From JAUIAI01 sp049680625 (GTDB taxonomy: Bacteria > Pseudomonadota > Gammaproteobacteria > Burkholderiales > Burkholderiaceae_E), in the NCBI GenBank assembly GCA_049680625.1, contig JBAUID010000212.1, forward strand, positions 33,754 through 97,753: DNA of 64,000 bases. The letters run 5' to 3'. The notes under the pieces were generated by a model, which saw only the letters and a program-made list of their open reading frames with translations, was not told where the DNA came from and made no database searches. The stretch's first letter is position 1; the number at the start of each line of letters is the position of its first letter. Shown piece after piece: positions 8,102-16,901 of this stretch. The translations under genes and the position numbers were made by a program.

Positions 8102-9016
8102 TCAGCGCGGCTCACCAAGAAACTGCAGAACCGTTTCTCGCTTTGGCATGGATGCCACTGCGCCGTAGTGCTGGGTTGATAATGCAGCCGCCGCGTTTGC
8201 GTACCGGGTGGCGGCGACTGGGTCGGGGTCGCGAAGATATTGTGCGAGAAACGCACCATCAAAAGTGTCACCGGCGCCAGTTGCATCGATTGCTGAGACA
8301 TCATAAGCAGGTACGTGTTCCCGGGCTTTACTGGTGGCGACCAGTGTTCCGGCAGAACCAAGAGTCAGTGCCACAAGTGATGCGCCAAGGTGCAGGTAAA
8401 AGTCGACAATGTCATCGGGTGCCGACATGCCGGTGAGCAACCGGGCATCGTCCAGGCCTGGCAGGGCAATGTCGCACAGTGACATCGCCGCGTGCGTAAT
8501 TGCGCGGGCGCGATCCAGCGACCAGAGTTGCGTGCGCAGGTTGGTGTCGTAAGAGACCAGGGTACCACCATCTCTGGCCATTCGGATTGCTTCAAAGACG
8601 GTGTCGGCGGCGGTTTCAGAAATCGCCTGGCTGATGCCAGAGACGTGAAGTATTCTCGCATCACTGATCATGCGTTGCGGTAAGTCATTCCGGCTGATCT
8701 GACTGGCAGCCGACCCGGCGCGTCGATAGCTGAATTGGTGTCCATCCGGACCGTGCGCAATGAAGTACACACCGGTGTCGGCGTTGGCCTGTACGCAGAC
8801 CGCTGAGGTATCAATATTCTCCTGGTGCCATAGATCCAGAAATTGCTGTCCAAACGGGTCGTCACCGACCCGTGTGACGTACCCGACCGAGGCGCCCTGA
8901 CGTGCTGCGCTGATCGCGCAGTTTGAGGTATCACCGCCGAACCCGGCCAGGTATCGACCGTCGTCTTGTTGACTTAGCTCGAACAATGGTTCTCCAAGAC
9001 AAATTATTTCAGGCAT
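8102..9016 (-). CDS. PfkB family sugar kinase, 2-keto-3-deoxygluconate kinase-like
   Basis: A 304-residue ribokinase-family kinase that phosphorylates a sugar or sugar acid with ATP. LGEPLFEL begins the fold, FGGDTSNCAISAARQGA is the PfkB N-terminal signature, and VSAIDATGAGDTFDGAFLA near residues 245-260 is the C-terminal signature with the catalytic Asp. SYRRAGSAAS and YDTNLRTQLW are typical of KDG kinases, so 2-keto-3-deoxygluconate is the best substrate guess. It is a single gene convergent with the FKBP gene. No Entner-Doudoroff aldolase sits beside it, so the exact substrate remains open. Confidence 0.88.
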   Translation of the reverse strand: MPEIICLGEPLFELSQQDDGRYLAGFGGDTSNCAISAARQGASVGYVTRVGDDPFGQQFLDLWHQENIDTSAVCVQANADTGVYFIAHGPDGHQFSYRRAGSAASQISRNDLPQRMISDARILHVSGISQAISETAADTVFEAIRMARDGGTLVSYDTNLRTQLWSLDRARAITHAAMSLCDIALPGLDDARLLTGMSAPDDIVDFYLHLGASLVALTLGSAGTLVATSKAREHVPAYDVSAIDATGAGDTFDGAFLAQYLRDPDPVAATRYANAAAALSTQHYGAVASMPKRETVLQFLGEPR

Positions 9017-9212
9017 CGGTGGGCATCGGGTAGTGGCAAGGTAAATGGCCGCTTGCCAGGGCCAGCGACCGAGTTCTACGGCGAATACTTCTGGGCACCG
9101 GCCAGTAGCCGGCTCTTATCAGCAGAATCCGTTAGGATTATGCTGTAATTCACGCAACGTGTACTCAGGCCGGCCGGCCTAAGGCATCAAGAGACAACAG
9201 GGGAATATTCAG

Positions 9213-9917
9213 ATGGACGTAGCAGGAAAAAAAGCGATTATCTTTGGCGGCACTTCAGGCATCGGCCTGGCAGCGTCACGACAACTTGCCGAAAAGGGCG
9301 CAACCGTTATTGCGATTAGCCGTGACCCCAGTAAGGCCGGTGAGCTGCCCCCCGGTGTCACGACAATGAAATGTGATGTGCTCGATCGCGACGCGATGCA
9401 AAAGCTGTTTGCCGAAGTTGCACCGTTTGACATCTTGATCAGCGCTGCGACCGGCGGCGGTCGTGCGATTGGTCCGTTTCTTGAAATGGACATGGATGGC
9501 TATAAGGCTTCGTTCGACAAGCTCTGGGGCTACTCACACGTGGTCCGATTTGGTGCCGAGCATCTGTCTCCAAACGGGGCAATTGTTCTGGTCAGTGGCA
9601 GCCCGGCACGCAAAACGAAACCCGGGCAGGTGTCTCTGGGTTCTGTTGGTGCGGCGGTTGAGCAAATGGCGCGCGCAATAGCGTCAGAACTGGCGCCTCG
9701 CCGAATCAACGTGGTTTCGCCGGGGTCTATCGATACGCCGATGGTCGCATTGAAGGGTAAAGAGCGCGAAAATCTTTATGCAAAAGTTACGGAATCTCAT
9801 CTAATCCCCCGTCCGGGTACGGCCGACGAAGTTGCAAAAGGCATCGTGTTTGCTGTCGAAAACGACTTTATTACTGGTACCACTATTGACGTAGACGGCG
9901 GCTGGCTGATCAGCTGA
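9213..9917 (+). CDS. SDR-fold protein lacking the catalytic Tyr/Lys
   Basis: A 234-residue protein with the classical SDR fold: GGTSGIGLAASRQLA at the N-terminus, then LVSGSPARK and NVVSPGSIDTPM. In the place where YxxxK is expected the sequence reads VSLGSVGAAVEQMARA, so by eye the Tyr is Leu and the Lys is Gly. This matches the Lin1944-like SDR subgroup, known for retaining the cofactor motif while lacking the usual active-site residues. The ribosome-binding site is GGGG about 10 bases before the ATG. It is monocistronic, ending at a hairpin before the convergent tctA. Biochemical function is unknown. Confidence 0.88.
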   Translation: MDVAGKKAIIFGGTSGIGLAASRQLAEKGATVIAISRDPSKAGELPPGVTTMKCDVLDRDAMQKLFAEVAPFDILISAATGGGRAIGPFLEMDMDGYKASFDKLWGYSHVVRFGAEHLSPNGAIVLVSGSPARKTKPGQVSLGSVGAAVEQMARAIASELAPRRINVVSPGSIDTPMVALKGKERENLYAKVTESHLIPRPGTADEVAKGIVFAVENDFITGTTIDVDGGWLIS

Positions 9918-9978
9918 GCTTAGGCGCTACCCGAGGTTAGGCCTGGCGCCAAACCCGGCGCCGCGGTGCTAACTCCGG

Positions 9979-10010
9979 TGCCAACCCCTTTCCCGGCTCC
10001 GGGGTTGGCA
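9979..10010. terminator. Strong hairpin between convergent genes
   Basis: Perfect 10-bp arms TGCCAACCCC (9979-9988) and GGGGTTGGCA (10001-10010) with a 12-base loop. It lies between the convergent SDR-like gene and tctA. There is no clear T tract, so it is either a weak terminator or an RNA-stabilising hairpin. Confidence 0.55.
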
Positions 10011-10056
10011 TCCAACGGTTCTTGCCAGGTGAGTTCTTGCCAAGTGATCGATAGTT

Positions 10057-11715
10057 TTAAGTTCGTGCCAGTGACTTGTCAGCACGCCATGCGCGGTAGG
10101 CGAGGATCACGCCCAGGACAATGCAAGCTGCAGCCACGATAGGGCGCACACTGCCACCCATCATGAATAACGGCAAGGCAGCGCTAATCAGCATCGCCGG
10201 CGCATAAAACCGAGTCCAGTTGGCCCCGTTCTCGCGCGACGACTGAAACCACGGAAAGGCTGCCGAGAAGACAGCGATGATCAGAAAGAACAGTGACCAG
10301 GGCCGTGTGAAGAACGGTGAAATGTCAGTGGTAATTGCCAGCGCCCGGCTTAGATTCAGCTCTGCGATATTGCCCAGCACAACACCAAGAATCATTGGGG
10401 CCAGTGGAAAACCAAACTGACGCATGAAAAAGCCAAGCAGGCCAAACCAAAACAAGGTCCAGACATCAAAACTGATATTGTTCAACGCAAAAACGCCGAT
10501 TGAACTGAAGCCGAGAATGACAGCAGCCAGCATATACATGCGGATTTGAGTGACCAGAATAAAAACCCGCAACATGCCGGACTGCAGGGCCAGCATGATG
10601 AAGTTGGCCACGAAAAATGCAATAAATATCGAGTAAGCCAGCACCGGTTCGTCAGATATAAAGCTTGGGCTGGGTACAACGTCGTGCATTAACAGCGCGC
10701 CGAGCATGATGGCAGCAGTCAGGTCACCCGGTATGCCCAAGGCCATCAACGGGGTTAATGCGCCGCCTTCGACGGCATTGTTCGAACTCTCCGGAGCAAT
10801 TACTCCTTCGGGAATACCTGTGCCAAAAAGCTCCGGGGTTTTTGAAGACTTTTTTGCCTGATCGTAGGCCAGAATGTTTGCGATAGACCCGCCGGCACCA
10901 GGCAAAATGCCGACAAAGACGCCAATAAATGACGATCGCAGCACGGTAGTCCAACGTTTTGCAATGGCTTTTATTGCCCGGATATGCTCGATTCGCACAC
11001 TGATAGTTCTCTTGTCAGAGAGAGCCCGTCGGGCAGCCACCGGATCGCGGACGTCCGACAGCAACTGACTGAATGCAAACAAGCCAATCAAGACAGCAAT
11101 AAAGTCAAAGCCTCCCAGCAAAGCTTCGCTGCCGAAGTCAAAACGTGCCATACCTACTGCTTCGTCTTCACCAACTGTGCGAACCAGTAAACCGGCAGCG
11201 CCGGCTATCAGCCCTTTAATCAGGTTTTGGCCGGCCAGGCTGGCGGTAACTGTCAGGGCAAACATGACCAGCATGAAAAAGTCCCAGGGCTGAAACTCCA
11301 GGCCGATACGCGCAAGCTGCGGTGCAAACAGAACCAGGATGACCGCGCTGATCATGCCGCCGCAGAACGATGACCAGACACCAAGCCCAAGGGCAAAGCC
11401 GGGCTCACCGTTGCGGGTCATGGGGAAGCCGTCAAAAGTGGTCGCAACTGATGATGGGGTTCCCGGAATGCCGGTCAGGATGCCGGACATCAGTCCACCG
11501 GACAGGCCACCCACCAGTACGCTGATCATTACGGCAAGCCCTTGCTCTGGCGGCATACTAAAAGTGAAGGGCAGGGTGAGGACTACTGCCATCGCAATGG
11601 TGAACCCCGGTATTGCACCAGCGAGTAAGCCGGCACCTACACCAATGAACATCAGAATAATGGTTTTGATTGCAAGGATCTCGCCAAAGGCGAGCATGAC
11701 ATTTTCCAGAATCAT
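10057..11715 (-). CDS. tctA: Tripartite tricarboxylate transporter large permease TctA
   Basis: A 552-residue inner-membrane protein with about a dozen hydrophobic segments. The TctA hallmarks are visible: GVGAGLLAGAIPGFTIAMAV near the N-terminus, GGLMSGILTGIPGTPSSVATTFDG, and GILPGAGGSIANILAYDQAK in the second half. It forms the main channel of the secondary transporter with TctB and the periplasmic protein TctC. It is about 50 residues longer than the usual roughly 500, the extra being at the C-terminus (LFMMGGSVRPIVAAACIVLG region), which adds one or two hydrophobic segments. The gene starts 9 bases after tctB. The transported carboxylate is not determined. Confidence 0.95.
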   Translation of the reverse strand: MILENVMLAFGEILAIKTIILMFIGVGAGLLAGAIPGFTIAMAVVLTLPFTFSMPPEQGLAVMISVLVGGLSGGLMSGILTGIPGTPSSVATTFDGFPMTRNGEPGFALGLGVWSSFCGGMISAVILVLFAPQLARIGLEFQPWDFFMLVMFALTVTASLAGQNLIKGLIAGAAGLLVRTVGEDEAVGMARFDFGSEALLGGFDFIAVLIGLFAFSQLLSDVRDPVAARRALSDKRTISVRIEHIRAIKAIAKRWTTVLRSSFIGVFVGILPGAGGSIANILAYDQAKKSSKTPELFGTGIPEGVIAPESSNNAVEGGALTPLMALGIPGDLTAAIMLGALLMHDVVPSPSFISDEPVLAYSIFIAFFVANFIMLALQSGMLRVFILVTQIRMYMLAAVILGFSSIGVFALNNISFDVWTLFWFGLLGFFMRQFGFPLAPMILGVVLGNIAELNLSRALAITTDISPFFTRPWSLFFLIIAVFSAAFPWFQSSRENGANWTRFYAPAMLISAALPLFMMGGSVRPIVAAACIVLGVILAYRAWRADKSLART

Positions 11716-11724
11716 TGGTGTACC

Positions 11725-12216
11725 TTAACTGAAGAGTTCGCCACGCGGCAATGAAACACCGAGCCCGTAGTTGAACAATGCCCACATGCCCCCAACGCTG
11801 ACCACTGCGATGGCAGCGTGCAGCAATACAAGTCGTGGCCGCCAGCCACCGAGTGCATTAAGCAATAGAAATACAAACAACATGCCGCCAACCAGCATGC
11901 CAACCCATGGAAGGGCTAATAGATAAAGACCAAAAAAGGAAAAGCAGAAAAACACGTTGCGCCAATATTTAAAAAACCCCGCGATGCCGGGCTGGCGTTC
12001 CGGATCAGGGCTGACCGTGGTTGGGCCCATGCGTATGGACTGAACCAGGTAGATGAGTGATAAGACAGCCATGAGGGTGACAAGAATACGTGGCCAGATT
12101 GCAGGGCTTAGCTGGCCGTAATCGGGTTCACGAATATTGAAGCTGGCGGTCATTAAAACGCCGCAGGCGAGCAGCAAAAATATGGCGAGCAAGGTATCGC
12201 GGTTAAGCTTTGTCAT
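11725..12216 (-). CDS. tctB: Tripartite tricarboxylate transporter small permease TctB
   Basis: A 163-residue small membrane subunit with four predicted helices: LLAIFLLLACGVLMTASF at the N-terminus, ILVTLMAVLSLIYLVQSI, then two more after residue 90. The loop REPDYGQLSPAIWPRI is typical of TctB, which accompanies TctA and is required for full transport. It lies between tctC (88 bases upstream, with a hairpin in the gap) and tctA (9 bases downstream). Confidence 0.92.
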   Translation of the reverse strand: MTKLNRDTLLAIFLLLACGVLMTASFNIREPDYGQLSPAIWPRILVTLMAVLSLIYLVQSIRMGPTTVSPDPERQPGIAGFFKYWRNVFFCFSFFGLYLLALPWVGMLVGGMLFVFLLLNALGGWRPRLVLLHAAIAVVSVGGMWALFNYGLGVSLPRGELFS

Positions 12217-12248
12217 GTGGGGATCGCTGTGCGCATCTTCAAAGAAAG

Positions 12249-12279
12249 ACCGGACCCGTGGTGGTGACCAGGGCCCGGT
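12249..12279 (-). terminator. Attenuating hairpin between tctC and tctB
   Basis: ACCGGACCC (12249-12257) and GGGCCCGGT (12271-12279) can pair with one mismatch, and the intervening TGGTGACCA adds an inner stem. Read on the minus strand a pyrimidine tract (TCTTTCTTT) follows. Its position after the binding-protein gene and before the permease genes suggests partial termination, which would give more TctC than TctAB. Confidence 0.5.
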
Positions 12280-12304
12280 TTGGTCCGGATGCTATTCGAC
12301 TAAT

Positions 12305-13264
12305 TTACTTTTTCTTGTACATGCCGATCTTGATGGCAACTTTTTCATAATCGTTGTAAGTGTCGGCAATCCATTTGGCATAGTCTTGTGGATTCTGATA
12401 GTTCACTGCAGTGCCTTTGGAGTCCATCTGCTTGAGCAGATCCGGATTTTCGGCGGCTGCTTTAAATACGGCAGACCACATTTCAACAATTTCTTTCGGT
12501 GTGTCTTTTGGCGCCATGATGCCGCGTTCCAGTGCAAAAACCATGTCAACGCCGAGTTCTTTTAAAGTCGGCATGTCAGGCAATTGTTTAGCGCGTTTGT
12601 CAGCAGCAATCGCAAAACCCTTCAGCTCACCCGAGGTGAGGTATTTGGCACTGGACGCAACATTCAGTGATCCAAGGTCGATAGCTCCAGACAATAACGC
12701 CGTCATGCGTTCGCGAGTGCCGTCATAAGGAACGTAGGAAAACTTAACATTCATTTTGTCTTCGAGCAGCAACCAGATGAAGTGACTGGTTGAGCCAAAA
12801 GTGGCACCGGCTTTAATAGTGTCCGGATTGGCCTTGGCGAAGGCCGCAAACTCCTTCATGTTGTTGTACGGTGTTTTTTTGGCTGCACCGATAATGTCTG
12901 GCGTGGAGGTCAGATTGGCAACCGGGGTGAAACCGTCGAAGTGGAACTTGATTCGATCGTTGAGGTAGCTCGTAATCGCTGACTGGTGGATTGCAAATAG
13001 TGTGCAACCGTCGGGCTTGGCTTTCGCCGCTTCTTTCGCCCCTTTATTCCCACCCTGACCCGGCACGGTGACAACCTTAATCTTTGGCTTGATGTCCATT
13101 TCCTGGATAACTTTTTCAAAAACCGAGAAAATGATGTGTGTACCGCCACCTGCCTTCCAGGGGACAATCAGGTTGGCGGTGTCGCAAGGAATTTCTGCGG
13201 CAGTAGCGGGCAGTGCGACTGCCAGGCCCAAGCCCGCGATCAGTCCACGAATTGATGTTTTCAT
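12305..13264 (-). CDS. tctC: TctC/Bug family periplasmic solute-binding protein
   Basis: A 319-residue periplasmic receptor of the tripartite tricarboxylate transporter. A signal peptide is clear (MKTSIRGLIAGLGLAVALP, ending ATAAE). The mature part shows Bug-family features: IVPWKAGGGTH at the ligand loop, VVTVPGQGGNKGA, and YVPYDGTRERMTALLSGAID. Most Bug proteins bind a carboxylate or amide through two bound waters. The start is supported by GGAGGAAA about 6 bases upstream. It is the first gene of tctCBA, and its promoter shares the 338-base divergent region with the BisC-type oxidoreductase gene. Confidence 0.95.
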   Translation of the reverse strand: MKTSIRGLIAGLGLAVALPATAAEIPCDTANLIVPWKAGGGTHIIFSVFEKVIQEMDIKPKIKVVTVPGQGGNKGAKEAAKAKPDGCTLFAIHQSAITSYLNDRIKFHFDGFTPVANLTSTPDIIGAAKKTPYNNMKEFAAFAKANPDTIKAGATFGSTSHFIWLLLEDKMNVKFSYVPYDGTRERMTALLSGAIDLGSLNVASSAKYLTSGELKGFAIAADKRAKQLPDMPTLKELGVDMVFALERGIMAPKDTPKEIVEMWSAVFKAAAENPDLLKQMDSKGTAVNYQNPQDYAKWIADTYNDYEKVAIKIGMYKKK

Positions 13265-13602
13265 AGGTGTTTCCTCCAGTGAGTCGGCATTGCCGATAGT
13301 TGTGCCTTCTAGCTTCTGGTGCCATCCGTTTGCAATGGCCGTCCGCCGCGGTGGCTCAGGTTAACCCAAACAATCAGTTATTGGGGCGAACGATGGTAAT
13401 AAAACGGCGTGTGCGAGATCGGCCATCACCCGATCCCCCGATTTGCACAAGCGACGAGCATGGTCTGCTTTACCATCAGGCAAGCGGCTAAAAATTTCAT
13501 ATTATGAATGCTTGGTGCCCGCGGTTGGCCTCTCGCGTGGCGACTAAATTCGGCGTCTAATATAAGTCGACTTCAACGCGCCACACATGAGCAATTTACC
13601 GA
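13265..13602. other. Divergent promoter region, tctC / BisC-type gene
   Basis: 338 bases without a convincing gene. It holds a 13-bp palindrome TTCATATTATGAA (13496-13508) about 95 bases before the oxidoreductase start, and a repeat-like ATCGGCCATCACCCGATC near 13420. Either could bind a regulator; no sigma70 promoter stands out. Confidence 0.5.
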
Positions 13603-15942
13603 ATGGACCAGCCGATTCGCATACCAACAAGCACTCATTGGGGAAATTATCTGCTCGAAAAAAAAGGCGATACGATCAGCGCGGTGTTGCCTCGCTCAGC
13701 TGATACGGACCCATCGCCGATCGGCCAGTCACTGCTCGATTCCCAGAACCGGGGTTGTCGGGTTGCCCGCCCCAGTGTGCGTCGTGGCTATCTAAGGAAG
13801 CAGTGGGAAAGCGACGGGGCGCAACGCGGCATTGAGCCTTTTGTCGAAATACCGTGGGATGAAGCCCTGGACCTGGCTGGGCAGGCTTTGCTGCACACGA
13901 AAGCCAAGTGGGGGAATGAGTCTGTCTACGGTGGCTCTTACGGCTGGGCAAGCGCCGGACGTTTTCATCACTCTCAGAGTCAGATTCACCGCTTTCTTAA
14001 GCAATTCGGCGGGTACACGAGTTCGGTGCAGTCGTATTCGACGGGCACTGCCCAGGTAATTATTCCCCATATCTTCGGTGTGACCTCGTATCACCTGATG
14101 GCCGAATCGCCAACTATAGAAGATATTGTCAAAAATACCCGGCTGATGGTGTGCTTCGGCGGTATCAGCATGAAAAACACTCAGGTCAACCAGGGTGGGA
14201 TTGGTGACCACTCCGCGCGTAATCGAATGCAACAACTGCGCGACGCCGGCGTGGAACTGGTTTGCGTCAGTCCGTTGCGCGACGATGTTGCCGATTTTAT
14301 GGATGCCGACTGGTGGCCGATTCGACCCAATGCTGATGTTGCGCTGATGCTCGGCCTGGCCCACACCCTGCATATTGAGGGTCTGCACGATGAAGAATTT
14401 CTGGCAAAGTATTGTGTTGGTTATGATCGCTTCGTCCCGTACCTGACAGGGCGGGCTGACGGTATTGCCAAAGACGCGGACTGGGCGGCGCGCTTATGCG
14501 ATATTGATGCTGACCGCATACGGCAACTGGCGCGTCGAATGGCGTCCGAACCGTGCCTGATGTCAATCAGCTGGTCGCTGCAGCGAACAGAGCATGGCGA
14601 TCAGCCGTACTGGATGATCGCCGTTCTGTCTGCAATGCTGGGAAATATCGGATTGCCCGGCCAGGGTGTGGGTTACGGCTATGGCTGTATCCACAATTAC
14701 GGTTTTGCCAAGCGTCGCAGTTTACCGTTTCGTGCAGGCGCATTGCCGCAGCCCGACAATCCGGTTAAGAAATTTATTCCAGTGGCCCGAATTGCGGATA
14801 TGTTGCTGAACCCCGGTGCCGGTTACTCGTTCAATGGTAAGACGCTGACTTATCCGGAAATCAAGCTGATTTACTGGGGCGGCGGAAATCCCTTCCACCA
14901 TCACCAGGACTTGAATCGTTTGCGTAAGGCCTGGACACAGCCAGAGACAGTCATTGTCAATGAACCACACTGGACAGCGACTGCACGCCATGCTGATATT
15001 GTTTTTCCGGCAACGACTGCGCTGGAACGCGAAGATTTTTCACGCGGCACATCAGAGATGTCCCTGGTACCCATGCATCAAGTTCTTGCACCGTATGCTG
15101 AATCGCGTGACGACTATGAGATTTTCTCAGCATTGGCCGTCCGCCTTGGCTTTGAAAGCCAGTTTACCGAGGGGCGTTCGAAACGCGAATGGATCCGGCA
15201 CTTATGGCAGGTAAGTGCTGATGAAGTGGCAAAAGCGGGGTCAAAGCTTCCTGAATTCGAACAGTTCTGGGATGGCGGAATAGTGAACATTAACCCGGAT
15301 GACCTGTCGGACCGGGTATTTACCCTGGAAGCTTTTCGTAACGACCCTGTCGGATCTGGCTTGCAAACACCGTCGGGAAAAATCGAGATTTTTTCTAAGA
15401 CAATTGCTTCGTTTGGCCTGGCAGATTGCGCCGGGCACCCCAGGTGGTTCGACAAGCAGGAGTTTATCGGCAGCAAGCGCTCGGATCGTTTTCCGCTGGC
15501 ATTGAATTCCAATCAACCGGTTACCCGATTGCATAGCCAGTACGATTTTGGGCGGACCAGCAAACGCGCAAAAATACAAGGGCGCGAGCCTATTCAGATG
15601 CATCCGGCGGATGCCAAAGTACGAGGAATTCGCGAAGGTGATGTTATCCGGGTTTTCAATGACCGCGGTGCATGCCTTGCCGGGGTGATAATTACCGATC
15701 GGGTACGGTCGGGTGTTGTGGTGTTGGCAACCGGCGCCTGGTTTGACCCTCAATACCCCAGCCAGCCTAACAGCCTTGAGGTGCATGGTAATCCGAATGT
15801 TTTGACCCGCGACGTTGGTACGTCAACCTTGTCGCAGGGAACAAGCGCTCACAGTTGTTTGGTGGATGTTGAACTGTTCACCGGGACTTTGCCGCCGGTT
15901 ACCGTATTTGAACCGCCAAAATTCACAGAGCGCGACAAATGA
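13603..15942 (+). CDS. Molybdopterin oxidoreductase of the BisC/TorA (DMSO reductase) type
   Basis: A 779-residue bis-MGD molybdoenzyme, full length for the biotin sulfoxide/TMAO/DMSO reductase branch. There is no N-terminal Cys cluster for a 4Fe-4S centre, as expected for this branch. GGSYGWASAGRFHHSQSQ (about residues 106-123) provides the serine ligand of molybdenum. WGGGNPFHHHQDLNRL and the C-terminal ALNSNQPVTRLHSQYDFG and MHPADAKVRG bind the guanine dinucleotides. No twin-arginine signal is present, so like BisC it should be cytoplasmic. It probably reduces an S- or N-oxide. It overlaps the DUF188 gene by 4 bases. No membrane or cytochrome partner is adjacent. Confidence 0.93.
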   Translation: MDQPIRIPTSTHWGNYLLEKKGDTISAVLPRSADTDPSPIGQSLLDSQNRGCRVARPSVRRGYLRKQWESDGAQRGIEPFVEIPWDEALDLAGQALLHTKAKWGNESVYGGSYGWASAGRFHHSQSQIHRFLKQFGGYTSSVQSYSTGTAQVIIPHIFGVTSYHLMAESPTIEDIVKNTRLMVCFGGISMKNTQVNQGGIGDHSARNRMQQLRDAGVELVCVSPLRDDVADFMDADWWPIRPNADVALMLGLAHTLHIEGLHDEEFLAKYCVGYDRFVPYLTGRADGIAKDADWAARLCDIDADRIRQLARRMASEPCLMSISWSLQRTEHGDQPYWMIAVLSAMLGNIGLPGQGVGYGYGCIHNYGFAKRRSLPFRAGALPQPDNPVKKFIPVARIADMLLNPGAGYSFNGKTLTYPEIKLIYWGGGNPFHHHQDLNRLRKAWTQPETVIVNEPHWTATARHADIVFPATTALEREDFSRGTSEMSLVPMHQVLAPYAESRDDYEIFSALAVRLGFESQFTEGRSKREWIRHLWQVSADEVAKAGSKLPEFEQFWDGGIVNINPDDLSDRVFTLEAFRNDPVGSGLQTPSGKIEIFSKTIASFGLADCAGHPRWFDKQEFIGSKRSDRFPLALNSNQPVTRLHSQYDFGRTSKRAKIQGREPIQMHPADAKVRGIREGDVIRVFNDRGACLAGVIITDRVRSGVVVLATGAWFDPQYPSQPNSLEVHGNPNVLTRDVGTSTLSQGTSAHSCLVDVELFTGTLPPVTVFEPPKFTERDK

Positions 15943-16388
15943 ACCTCTGGGTGGATGCTGATGCGTGTCCGGTGGCGATTAAAGACATTTTGTTTCGCGC
16001 TGCGCGTCGAACAAAAGTTCCACTGACGCTGGTGGCTAACCAATTTTTGCAAGTACCGTCATCTGAATACATTCGTTTTGTCCAGGTGCCGCAGGGTTTT
16101 GATGTTGCTGATAACAAAATAGTTCAGCAACTGGTCGCAGGTGATTTGGTGATTACCAGTGATATTCCATTGGCAGCCGAAGTTATTGCGAACGATGGTA
16201 TCGTGCTCAGCCCGCGCGGTGAACTGTTTACTGAAGACAACATCAGCGCGCGGCTGGCTACTCGTGACTTGTTGGACAGCTTGCGATCCAGCGGCTATGA
16301 AACCGGAGGGCCCGCAGCGATGTCGCCGCGAGACCGCCAGGCATTTGCCAGCCATCTCGATAAGATTCTGGCGGCCAGGCCGTTATGA
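15939..16388 (+). CDS. YaiI/YqxD family protein (DUF188, UPF0178)
   Basis: A 149-residue protein of the UPF0178 family. MNLWVDADACPVAIKDIL is the family's N-terminal hallmark, an acidic PIN-like active-site motif. LVANQFLQVP and DLVITSDIPLAAEV follow, then SPRGELFTEDNI. Members are widespread, compact and of unproven function; the fold suggests a nuclease-like metal site. The ATG overlaps the stop of the molybdoenzyme gene (ATGA at 15939-15942), so the two are translationally coupled although no functional link is known. Confidence 0.94.
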   Translation: MNLWVDADACPVAIKDILFRAARRTKVPLTLVANQFLQVPSSEYIRFVQVPQGFDVADNKIVQQLVAGDLVITSDIPLAAEVIANDGIVLSPRGELFTEDNISARLATRDLLDSLRSSGYETGGPAAMSPRDRQAFASHLDKILAARPL

Positions 16389-16422
16389 TCTGGCCGGTTC
16401 ACTGGAAAAGAAAGCTAAGAAC

Positions 16423-16448
16423 ACCTGTTAGTGAAGACGGTAACAGGT
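16423..16448. other. Small hairpin in the intergenic space
   Basis: ACCTGTTA (16423-16430) and TAACAGGT (16441-16448) are perfect inverted repeats with a 10-base loop, without a T tract. They lie between the DUF188 gene and the small unknown gene, and could be a weak terminator or an operator. Confidence 0.4.
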
Positions 16449-16498
16449 AACGACCGGACGACTACAGCCCAACCACAGGATGACGACAGTTTAACAAT

Positions 16499-16876
16499 AT
16501 GAGTGATCAGAACCAACTGACCGTCCCGGAGTCATTTGCCCTGTTGTATCAGGCCTCTGGTGGATACAAATCGACTTTACCGCGCGACGAATTGTATGAA
16601 CGCTTTGAGTTTTGTGATGATCTGGCCAATATGCTGACTGAACATGCAGCCAACATTCGATTTGATACCGGTATTGATGAGCAAGACGTTCTTGAGCGTG
16701 TTCAGGCGGGTTTGCTGGCAGAAGACTCTGGCGTTTCAGCAGTTGAAGCGCCCTGGGTAGTTGGCCGCCTCGCAGAATTAATGAATTGGCAACCCATGCC
16801 GGTGGTCCCCGAGAATTCCGTTATTTCAGATGATTCGAATGGCGGTTTGGCAAACGACGAAGATAGTGCCAGGTGA
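16499..16876 (+). CDS. Conserved small protein of unknown function
   Basis: A 125-residue acidic, soluble protein. It opens with TVPESFALLYQASGG and has a helix-rich middle (RDELYERFEFCDDLANMLTEH, about residues 29-49). GIDEQDVLERVQAGL and SGVSAVEAPWVVGRLAELM follow, and the acidic tail (SDDSNGGLANDEDSAR) looks unstructured. I remember similar short proteins in Bordetella and relatives labelled loosely as an ATPase with chaperone activity, but there is no Walker motif here to support that name. It has its own start 110 bases after the DUF188 gene and converges on the LLM oxidoreductase. Function unknown. Confidence 0.82.
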   Translation: MSDQNQLTVPESFALLYQASGGYKSTLPRDELYERFEFCDDLANMLTEHAANIRFDTGIDEQDVLERVQAGLLAEDSGVSAVEAPWVVGRLAELMNWQPMPVVPENSVISDDSNGGLANDEDSAR

Positions 16877-16901
16877 TGTTTGTCCCCTGGCTCCGGTTTT
16901 T

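Noticed and set aside
9167..9180. Palindrome AGGCCGGCCGGCCT before the SDR-like gene
   Set aside because: It is a short GC-only repeat that can arise by chance and is not placed like an operator relative to a visible promoter.
12137..12565. Plus-strand frame of 142 codons across the tctB-tctC junction
   Set aside because: It is antisense to two well-supported genes and has no coding features.
13496..13508. Palindrome TTCATATTATGAA as a specific operator
   Set aside because: It is only 13 bases and AT-rich; noted in the region description but not strong enough for a finding.
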